Shown in pieces: positions 17,551 to 23,987 of a DNA stretch of 31,608 bases. The position numbers and the translations under genes are program-made. The stretch spans positions 1-31,608 of the forward strand of contig DLMG01000118.1 of assembly GCA_002479245.1 (NCBI GenBank). Direction: 5' to 3'. A model generated the notes under the pieces. The model did no database searches. It was not told the origin of the DNA and saw nothing but the letters and a program-made list of their open reading frames with translations. Numbering within the stretch: the stretch's first letter is position 1; every line of letters starts with the position of its first letter. The stretch comes from Verrucomicrobia subdivision 3 bacterium UBA7542 (GTDB taxonomy: Bacteria; Verrucomicrobiota; Verrucomicrobiia; Limisphaerales; UBA11358).

Positions 17551-18914
17551 AAATCTGCTTTATGACGGCGTCGCTTTCGCGGGATGCCGGCGGATTGTTT
17601 CAGAGCGTCCGCGGGCTGGCGCAGAGTTTGGTTGGCCCAAATCATAATATCTTCGTGCTGGGTGTTCGGGACAAGCACACGGCGGCAGATATTGAAGCCT
17701 GGAAGCCTGTTACACCCCAAGCTTTCGCCGTGTATGGACCGGAACGGTTCAGCTATGCGCCCGGGCTTAAGAATGGGCTTAAGAAAGGCAATCCGGATAT
17801 TCTTCAACTGCACGGGTTGTGGAGGTATCCTTCGATAGTTGCCGCTTGCTGGCATCGGCAAACCGGGAAACCATACATCGTGCACCCGCACGGGATGCTG
17901 GACCCTTGGGCCGTCAGGAACTCGCATTGGAAGAAGGTCCTCGCCGGCATGTTGTACGAAAACACCATGCTCCGTAACGCAGGCTGCATCAGAGCTTTGT
18001 GCCAATCCGAGGCAGAGTCCATCCGGAAGTATGGCCTTCGAAATCCAATCTGTGTCATACCGAATGGAACTGACGTTCCGGAAATCGGAAAGCATCCGCC
18101 TGCGCAAAGCTGCGGCGCGACATGGAAATCGGAAATCGGAAACCCGCCGTGGGCGGGCTACGTCGAACCAGGGCGAAAGGTCCTGCTTTATTTGGGACGC
18201 ATCCATCCGAAGAAGGGGCTGCCTAATTTGCTGCGAGCGTGGAAAGCCACCCTCAACCCCCCGCTCGCGATTTATCGGAGTCAACCCTCAACCAACAACT
18301 GGCTCTTAGCCATTGCCGGCTGGGATGAGATAGGACATGAGGCCGAACTCAAGCGACTGGCAACCGAACTGGGAATCGCCTGGGGTGACGTGCGCACAGG
18401 CGGGACGACAGGACAACAGGACAACTCCGATAAATCGCGAGCGGGCAGACAACGGACTGTCAGGAGTCAGCAGTCAGTGGTCCGTGGTCCGTGGTCAGTA
18501 GTCCCTCAACAGTGGTCAGTGGTCTTTCTTGGCCCCCAGTTTAACGAGGCCAAATCGGCTTGCTACCAGCATTGCGATGCGTTCATCCTGCCCTCCTTCA
18601 GCGAAGGGTTGCCCATGGTGATTTTGGAAGCCTGGGCTTACGGGAAACCGGTGGTGATGACGCCGGAATGCAACTTGCCCGAGGGTTTTTCGGCGCGTGC
18701 CGGCATCAGGATTACCACCGACGTTGAAGGAATCGCCCGCGGTTTGACTGAACTCTTTGGCATGAGCGCGCAGGAGTTAAACGAACTGGGGCAGAACGGG
18801 CTGCGCTTGACGGAGGAAAAGTTTAGCTGGCGCACAATCGCCAGGCAGTTGCTTGCGGTTTGTGAATGGCTCGTGTGTGGAGCATCGAGGCCGGATTGCG
18901 TTTATGTGGACTGA
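17547..18914 (+). CDS. GT4-family glycosyltransferase carrying repeat-encoded inserts
   Basis: A 455-aa GT-B-fold enzyme, ATG 17547, overlapping the previous gene by 4 bp. Core motifs: the N-terminal SRDAGGLFQSVRGLAQ, LHGLWRYPS, HPHGMLDPWA, VIPNGTDVPE, LLYLGRIHPKKGLPNLL, AIAGWDEIGHEAELKRL, VVFLGPQFNEAK and SEGLPMVILEAWAYGKPVV with E-x7-E. Extra residues relative to the family occur at about 178-204, 238-252 and 284-328, each coinciding with a repeat or inverted repeat in the DNA. Related enzymes are usually nearer 380-400 aa, so roughly 60-80 residues appear to be repeat-derived. Catalytic motifs look intact. Confidence 0.85.
   Translation: MKICFMTASLSRDAGGLFQSVRGLAQSLVGPNHNIFVLGVRDKHTAADIEAWKPVTPQAFAVYGPERFSYAPGLKNGLKKGNPDILQLHGLWRYPSIVAACWHRQTGKPYIVHPHGMLDPWAVRNSHWKKVLAGMLYENTMLRNAGCIRALCQSEAESIRKYGLRNPICVIPNGTDVPEIGKHPPAQSCGATWKSEIGNPPWAGYVEPGRKVLLYLGRIHPKKGLPNLLRAWKATLNPPLAIYRSQPSTNNWLLAIAGWDEIGHEAELKRLATELGIAWGDVRTGGTTGQQDNSDKSRAGRQRTVRSQQSVVRGPWSVVPQQWSVVFLGPQFNEAKSACYQHCDAFILPSFSEGLPMVILEAWAYGKPVVMTPECNLPEGFSARAGIRITTDVEGIARGLTELFGMSAQELNELGQNGLRLTEEKFSWRTIARQLLAVCEWLVCGASRPDCVYVD
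18080..18157. repeat. GGAAATC 7-bp units plus small hairpin inside a GT4 gene
   Basis: Units ggaaatc and ggaaagc (18080-18093), then ggaaatc, ggaaatc and ggaaacc (18124-18144). These run into the hairpin cccgcc-gtg-ggcggg (18143-18157). The encoded residues (about 178-204) interrupt the normal step from VIPNGTDVPE to the LLYLGRI strand. Confidence 0.7.
18260..18445. repeat. Perfect 22-bp inverted repeat inside a GT4 gene
   Basis: Positions 18260-18281 and 18424-18445 are exact reverse complements over 22 bp (core ctcgcgatttatcggagt), separated by 142 bp of otherwise normal glycosyltransferase sequence. One arm encodes PLAIYRS, the other SDKSRAG. The right arm lies inside the repeat array at 18404-18521. 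Confidence 0.9.
18404..18521. repeat. 8-bp/7-bp repeat array inside a GT4 gene
   Basis: Left units gacgacag, gacaacag, gacaactc (18404-18427). Right units run without a break from 18459 to 18521: gtcagga, gtcagca, gtcagtg, gtccgtg, gtccgtg, gtcagta, one 14-bp double unit, gtcagtg, that is nine 7-bp steps. The array ends where the coding sequence resumes with VVFLGPQF. Confidence 0.87.
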
Positions 18915-18932
18915 ACCGGAATTCTTTAACCG

Positions 18933-18950
18933 CGGATTACACGGATTACG
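18933..18950. repeat. 9-bp direct repeat in the spacer before the acetyltransferase
   Basis: cggattaca followed by cggattacg lies 12 bp before the ATG of the WcaF-type gene. It is part of a ccgcggattacacggatt phrase that looks like a dispersed intergenic repeat; similar wording (atccgt, taatccgtgt) is at 20180-20210. Confidence 0.45.
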
Positions 18951-18962
18951 AGGATAGAACTT

Positions 18963-19541
18963 ATGGTGTTGAATCAAGTTAACCTGTCCGGCTACCGTGC
19001 AGCAGGTTTTGACCGTGGTGCCTCGCGTTTCAAGGAAACGTTGTGGGTGCTGGTGCGCTGCCTGTTTTTTGCGCCGTCACTGCCAATGCCCAGTGCGCTC
19101 CGCGTTTTCTGGCTGCGATGGTTCGGCGCGAAAATCGGGAAGGGCGTCGTCATCAAACCACAAGTCAAGATTACATTTCCGTGGAAACTGGAGATGGGGG
19201 ACCATGTCTGGCTGGGAGAGGAGTGCTGGCTGTTGAATCTGGAGCGAATCACCATCGGGAGCAACGTGTGCATTTCGCAACGTGCGTTTCTCTGCACGGG
19301 CAGTCACAACTACAAATCGCCGGCATTTGATCTCATCGTGAAACCAATTCAAGTTGAGGAGGGCGCGTGGATTGGCGCCGGCGCGTGGGTTGGTCCCGGC
19401 ATTCGGGTGGGCACGCATGCAGTTTTGACGGCGGGATCAGTGGCGACAAGTGATTTGCAACCGTTCGGCATCTACCAAGGCAATCCAGCGGTTCTCATCA
19501 AGCAACGGATCATTTCTTCCGCCGCCGGCTCAAATTTATGA
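18963..19541 (+). CDS. WcaF-type O-acetyltransferase (left-handed beta-helix)
   Basis: A 192-aa hexapeptide-repeat acetyltransferase of the putative colanic-acid WcaF family, which acetylates sugars from acetyl-CoA in the cytoplasm. The hexapeptide coils run from about residue 60 to 175 ([31 protein letters not shown], then [29 protein letters not shown]). [11 protein letters not shown] contains the conserved His of the active site, and the protein ends [17 protein letters not shown] 18963. It overlaps the YdcF-like gene by 4 bp. A C-terminal fragment of a related gene lies at 20236-20352. Confidence 0.87.
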   Translation: MVLNQVNLSGYRAAGFDRGASRFKETLWVLVRCLFFAPSLPMPSALRVFWLRWFGAKIGKGVVIKPQVKITFPWKLEMGDHVWLGEECWLLNLERITIGSNVCISQRAFLCTGSHNYKSPAFDLIVKPIQVEEGAWIGAGAWVGPGIRVGTHAVLTAGSVATSDLQPFGIYQGNPAVLIKQRIISSAAGSNL

Positions 19542-20143
19542 TGCGCCGATTCCGTTACTATTTTTGGGGGGCGTTCGGCTTATTGCTCATAGCCGCAATC
19601 TTCCTGGGACTGACGGCTTTCTTTTTTCCACAACAAGTTTTGACAGTGGACAGCGGGCCGGTGGAAGCGGACGCCTTGGTGGTGCTGGGCGGCAAACCCG
19701 ACCGGGCTGTCCGCGCGGTAGAATTGTTCAAGCAGGGCGAAGCGCCGGAAATCCTGGTCAGCGGGAAAGATGATTGCGTGTCGAATGAGAAGCTGCTGAG
19801 AAAGGAGGGCGTACCTGAAAAAGTCATCACGCTGGAATGTAATTCGCGCACGACGCGGGAGAACGCGGAGTTCAGCATCGCCATCCTTCGCGCGCAGCAT
19901 ATCAAGAGCGCGGTCATAGTGACGTCGTGGTATCATTCGCGGCGGGCGCTGGCGTGCTTTGAGCATTACGCACCGGACTTGAAATTTTATTCGCGCCCCT
20001 CTTATGCCGGATACCTGCGCAAAGTGCAAGGTGCAGAGGGCAAAACCAAGAGGGCAGAACGCAAGGCGCAGGAAGGTTACGTCAAATCGGAATATCTGAA
20101 ACTGCTCGGTTACTGGATCCGGTATGGGGTGTGCCCGATTTAG
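19538..20143 (+). CDS. YdcF/ElyC-family (DUF218) membrane-anchored protein
   Basis: A 201-aa protein with one N-terminal membrane anchor (about residues 8-30) and a DUF218 domain containing [37 protein letters not shown], the conserved [12 protein letters not shown] and [12 protein letters not shown]. Members such as ElyC and SanA affect envelope integrity and lipid-carrier metabolism, but the biochemical activity is unsettled. The coupling to the acetyltransferase gene (ATGA overlap) points to a role in the same surface-polymer pathway. The C-terminal 25 residues are rich in Lys, Arg and Glu. Confidence 0.82.
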   Translation: MMRRFRYYFWGAFGLLLIAAIFLGLTAFFFPQQVLTVDSGPVEADALVVLGGKPDRAVRAVELFKQGEAPEILVSGKDDCVSNEKLLRKEGVPEKVITLECNSRTTRENAEFSIAILRAQHIKSAVIVTSWYHSRRALACFEHYAPDLKFYSRPSYAGYLRKVQGAEGKTKRAERKAQEGYVKSEYLKLLGYWIRYGVCPI

Positions 20144-20149
20144 TTCATG

Positions 20150-20170
20150 GTTGAGAGTTGAGAGTTGATA
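20150..20170. repeat. Three 7-bp units gttgaga, gttgaga, gttgata
   Basis: Perfectly phased 7-bp repeats right after the YdcF-like stop codon. They share the 7-bp period with the other arrays in the window but have a different sequence. Confidence 0.6.
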
Positions 20171-20235
20171 GTGGAAAAAATCCGTATCTGTTCGCCTAAT
20201 CCGTGTCCAGATTTGCCATGTTCTATTTCAGCGTT

Positions 20236-20352
20236 TCGGCTTTCACTTTGACCGAAGCCTCGGTGGCAACGGACGACCTGCAACCTTGTGGCATCTATCG
20301 TGGCAACCCCGCTGTGCTGCTCAAACAAAGGGTCATTTCGGCCGGGGTGTGA
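20236..20352 (+). pseudogene. C-terminal remnant of a WcaF-type acetyltransferase
   Basis: In the frame ending at the TGA 20350-20352 the sequence reads SVATDDLQPCGIYRGNPAVLLKQRVIS, which aligns residue for residue with the C-terminus of the intact acetyltransferase 0.9 kb upstream ([13 protein letters not shown] and so on). Sequence before about 20258 no longer matches, and there is no start codon or hexapeptide region. It is the leftover of a second, diverged copy, whose body may have been lost by recombination. The rest of the gap to 20510 shows nothing recognisable apart from probable regulatory sequence for the next gene. Confidence 0.8.
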
Positions 20353-20509
20353 GTTGTTTTTTAAGGGATTAAACGTGTTAAATGCTTAATACTGAGCAAA
20401 TAGCAAAGATGCTGTCCAGCGTTGGCGCGGTTTGTGCTGGAGGTTAATTTGTGTTCCGCGTTGTTTGAGGTTAACTTGAGGTTCGCGTGTTGGAAATTGG
20501 ACGATTGAT

Positions 20510-23440
20510 ATGAGCACCTGGATGAGTAATTGGAACCGGCTCCGGATTCTGTGCGCAACTTTATTGATTCTCTGGGCTGGGGGCGGGGCGATGCAGGCCG
20601 CGAAGCTTGATCCGGTTGCTTGGAAGATTTATCCACTGCATGTGCCATTGCCTCCAACCGGGTTGTGGGTGATGACAAACCAGATTGCACCGTCCGGCAC
20701 CAATCCCGTGACGCCGGGTTCGCCAAACGTGCTGACGGACCTCACGGACAATAACCCGGCAACCTACGTCACGCTGACCAACCCGATTGGACTGTTCATT
20801 GACTTGGGGCAAACCAATGTCGTGGACCGTGTATTCCTCATCGGCGGCAACCACACAAATTTGAACGTCTGGCCTAACTGCTTTCAGAACCAGACCAATC
20901 CGCCTCTGGGATTAATCGTCGTTTCCATCGGCAATTCCCATTCGATGATGAAGCAGGTCGGCACATGGACTGTGCCTTATGACGCCGGGAACCCGGTGGA
21001 TACGGAAGTGGATTTGCGGTTCAGCCCGGCAGCGGGACGTTATGTGCAGATTCAATTGCAAACCAATGTGACTTGGGGTGCGAATTACTGGCCGGGTGCC
21101 GCACAGTCGTTTATCCTGTCAGGGCAAACGCCTCCTCCGACCAACCTGACGTGGAATGTTGGTGAGGTGGAGCTTTACGGCTTTCGTGGACCGATGACGA
21201 ACCTCAATGCTGTGGTTTGTGATAGCTTCATAAACTTTCTTTCACTGAGTAATCTTACACAACAGCCGTTGCAAATAGCAGCCTTGGATTTGAGTTATTA
21301 TTTGGGAGAACTTACCGGAACTCCGCATCCGATTATTACCTCTTCCCAAACCAACCTTTATCCCGGAACAATTTACAGAATAGTGGATTTAAAGTCACTT
21401 GCACCGGATTACAACACGATGATGGCCAACATTGCTTTGAGTGCATTGCCAACCAATCCGATTGTTTCGGTTGTCGGGCGTGAGGTTCGGTTTTCGGGAT
21501 GGCCCTATCGTTGTGTGGATTGGGGTGTCTGGGAGTTTCTGGAACGGCAGGGAGTTCGCTGGGTTTATCCGGACGGGCATGGAGATTTCGTGCCCACCGG
21601 CAGCGGGGTAAGCCTGAGCATGCTGCCCCTGCAGGTCGAACCTTCCGCCATAAGCATTTACGCGAACTTCAATTGCAGCTCACTCCATCCGTGGCCCGAT
21701 TATATGTTGCAGTCAGTTCGGCAGGAGTATTTATATCCGTGGCGCAACCGTTGGAATGGCACTTTTGGAGGAGGAAATGGCCCGCTAGGTGGGGCCGAGA
21801 TTCCAAAGATGTCATCTCCCGGTGGGACTGTGAATACCAATTACACGGAAGGCTTCGTTGGATATCCGCACAATTTCAGCAGCGTGGTGCCGAATCGTAT
21901 TCTGGAATTGCCACAGTCACCTTATACAAACTGGTGGGGATGGACGAACATTAGTCTGGCATCAATAGTTAATCCGACCAATAATCCTACCGGCTCCCAG
22001 CCGAATTGGATAATGGACGACCCGGCCCTTATTTCCTGGGTGGTAAATAAGATGATCAATTGGGCTGCAGTAAATCCCTCGGCTTGTTCAGGGCCGTTGA
22101 ATATAGTTCATTGGCTTCGTCCAATCAATCTTCTGCCTTTGGATGCCTGCACTTATTCTCAAGACCCTCTGACCCTAGCTTCAAACGGGCCAGTGCAATT
22201 AAATCCAGTGCCGTGGGGGGGCACAATGGAAACTCAAGCTTATTCCGGGGCTTACTACAGTTTTGTGACGGCGGTGGCAGATCAAGCGCAGCAGAACGGT
22301 TATACAGGTCTTGTTGGTGCTCTGGCCTATTCGGATGTGTTTGCTCCACCGACCAATATCGCTTCTTTTCCAAATAATGTGCAGGTGGAGGTTTGCATTT
22401 ATGGGGCGCCCAACCTGCTGATGACTGACCCAGCCAACGCGGGAATGAAAGCCGCGCTGGATGGCTGGCATTCTGCATGTGCGCATCTGGCAACTTATGG
22501 TTATGCACTTCTGCATACAGACAGTCCAGAGCCATATCCACAATTACTCGTGCCATTGGTTGCGGGTACAGTTGACCAAGCCCAATACTTCGCCAGCATC
22601 GGGGCGCTGGATGGCGGTTGTCAGGCAAATTTGGGCAGTCTTCCGTACAATCCGTGGAATTATTACGCTTGGCCGCGAATCCGATGGAATACAAACCAAA
22701 TCGCGGGCCAGTTGGAGACGGAATTTTTCAATGGCTATTTTCGTGAAGCCGCCACTCCCATGCTGGCTTATTATCAAACTTTGGAAAATTACCAAGTCAG
22801 CAACGGTGTAAATATGTTTTATAAGGGTTCTGCCTATGGAATTATGCCAAACTCGTTTCCAGTAAATGTTTTGGCCGCAATGCAGACAAACTTGGCAGCC
22901 GCAGCACAGCAGGCGACGAATTGGTATGTGATTGACCGCGTGGCCGATATGCAAAACGAATTTACTTGGGTAGTCACTAATGCTGGATTTTCAATAGCAG
23001 GTTTAACAAATTTTGCACTATATCAAACGATAGGTTCAACCACCAACTCATACACTGTCAATTTAACAAACATGGTGATGTTTAAACCCTCTTATATAAG
23101 TGGGAACAGCATTCTATTCTATTCCGGGCCGCCTCCATATTGGGAATTTTGGTCGGCGGGTCAACTACAGGAGACTTTTAATGTTATGACAGCAGGAACT
23201 TATAGCGTGTCCATTTCTGCAAGAGGTGTTGCATCTGCAAATGTCTGGCCCGTTATGAATCTCTATTTTAGTCCGCAGGGATATGGGTCTGTGACTGTGA
23301 ATACTGCGACAGATTCCACATACAATTTTACGTTTACAATCCCTGCCGGAGTCTGGGAGTTGGTGATTAACTACAATAATTCTGCCTTGGCTGGTGCGCG
23401 CAATTTGATTATCGACAACATTCAGATTAGCCAGCAGTGA
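20510..23440 (+). CDS. Secreted DUF4838-domain protein
   Basis: A 976-aa protein with an N-terminal signal peptide (about residues 1-32, basic then LCATLLILWAGGGAMQA, cleavage near QAA). Residues about 70-215 resemble a discoidin-type carbohydrate-binding domain (LTDNNPATYVTL, IDLGQTNVVDRVFLIGG). The segment GVWEFLERQGVRWVYPDGHGDFVP is characteristic of DUF4838 proteins, relatives of glycoside hydrolases. The last 95 residues form a beta-rich domain resembling a carbohydrate-binding module. Asn and Thr are abundant, unlike the neighbours. No C-terminal sorting signal is seen. It probably acts on a polysaccharide outside the cytoplasm; the activity is not established. It is separated from neighbours by 370 and 547 bp, so it is likely a separate transcription unit. 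Confidence 0.78.
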   Translation: MSTWMSNWNRLRILCATLLILWAGGGAMQAAKLDPVAWKIYPLHVPLPPTGLWVMTNQIAPSGTNPVTPGSPNVLTDLTDNNPATYVTLTNPIGLFIDLGQTNVVDRVFLIGGNHTNLNVWPNCFQNQTNPPLGLIVVSIGNSHSMMKQVGTWTVPYDAGNPVDTEVDLRFSPAAGRYVQIQLQTNVTWGANYWPGAAQSFILSGQTPPPTNLTWNVGEVELYGFRGPMTNLNAVVCDSFINFLSLSNLTQQPLQIAALDLSYYLGELTGTPHPIITSSQTNLYPGTIYRIVDLKSLAPDYNTMMANIALSALPTNPIVSVVGREVRFSGWPYRCVDWGVWEFLERQGVRWVYPDGHGDFVPTGSGVSLSMLPLQVEPSAISIYANFNCSSLHPWPDYMLQSVRQEYLYPWRNRWNGTFGGGNGPLGGAEIPKMSSPGGTVNTNYTEGFVGYPHNFSSVVPNRILELPQSPYTNWWGWTNISLASIVNPTNNPTGSQPNWIMDDPALISWVVNKMINWAAVNPSACSGPLNIVHWLRPINLLPLDACTYSQDPLTLASNGPVQLNPVPWGGTMETQAYSGAYYSFVTAVADQAQQNGYTGLVGALAYSDVFAPPTNIASFPNNVQVEVCIYGAPNLLMTDPANAGMKAALDGWHSACAHLATYGYALLHTDSPEPYPQLLVPLVAGTVDQAQYFASIGALDGGCQANLGSLPYNPWNYYAWPRIRWNTNQIAGQLETEFFNGYFREAATPMLAYYQTLENYQVSNGVNMFYKGSAYGIMPNSFPVNVLAAMQTNLAAAAQQATNWYVIDRVADMQNEFTWVVTNAGFSIAGLTNFALYQTIGSTTNSYTVNLTNMVMFKPSYISGNSILFYSGPPPYWEFWSAGQLQETFNVMTAGTYSVSISARGVASANVWPVMNLYFSPQGYGSVTVNTATDSTYNFTFTIPAGVWELVINYNNSALAGARNLIIDNIQISQQ

Positions 23441-23518
23441 AGGTTCTGAACCTGAACCTCCCGGCATTTACCGCTGCAACCCGGCAGTCGTTTTGAGGCC
23501 CCGAATCATTTCGTCGGA

Positions 23519-23540
23519 AGAGATCTCCAAACCGATCTCT
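23519..23540. terminator. Possible hairpin terminator
   Basis: Inverted repeat agagatc / gatctct with an 8-bp loop, 79 bp after the DUF4838 stop. There is no U-tract, so an intrinsic terminator is only possible. The sequence up to 23668 contains an accacagagaacgcaaagaa phrase that looks like a dispersed intergenic repeat. Confidence 0.3.
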
Positions 23541-23668
23541 CAATGAGAACCGGAACAAACTCCGCTTGCGGCGCGCTCGGAAGCCGTTAAACCACAGAGA
23601 ACGCAAAGAACACAGAGATCGTGTCGCGGCAACCGCGAAATACTTGACGCGGCGGAGCCGCAACCCAA

Positions 23669-23752
23669 GTAGCGCAGACTGCCAGTCTGCCGTTTCGCCG
23701 ACTGGTAGTCGGCGGCAACACTGTATCTGGAGCGCGGCTTGTCTCAAGCCGC
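23669..23752. repeat. Chain of three small hairpins beginning GTAGCGCAG
   Basis: Hairpins: gcagact-gcc-agtctgc (23674-23690), gccgact-ggt-agtcggc (23697-23713) and gcggcttg-tct-caagccgc (23734-23752). The chain starts with gtagcgcag, the same 9-mer that bounds the hairpin chain at 31339-31461. The gap from here to the exosortase gene at 23988 shows nothing else I can name. Confidence 0.75.
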
Positions 23753-23987
23753 AGCACCGGCAAATGCAAGACTAGGTTGGATAGTTTTTTGAACCGCTCT
23801 CCGCGAATGGAGCTGCTGCGGGTTGGGACAACTCGCGCTCCGGTGGTCGTACAGATACTGTGCTACTTTGCACCCTGCCGTACCTTCCAAAAGTTTGCGC
23901 AAGGCTTGTCTCACCGAAATCCGATGAAGGCGGAAGTGACGCGCCTTACCAAGTAATCAAGCAAAACCAGTTCGAAACTTTTATCCC

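Noticed and set aside
17541..18284. 247-aa open frame on the minus strand
   Set aside because: It is antisense to a GT4 gene with intact motifs; its length is explained by the GC-rich third positions.
20510..23440. DUF4838 protein considered as an exosortase substrate
   Set aside because: Its C-terminus (LIIDNIQISQQ) has no PEP-like motif, membrane segment or basic tail.
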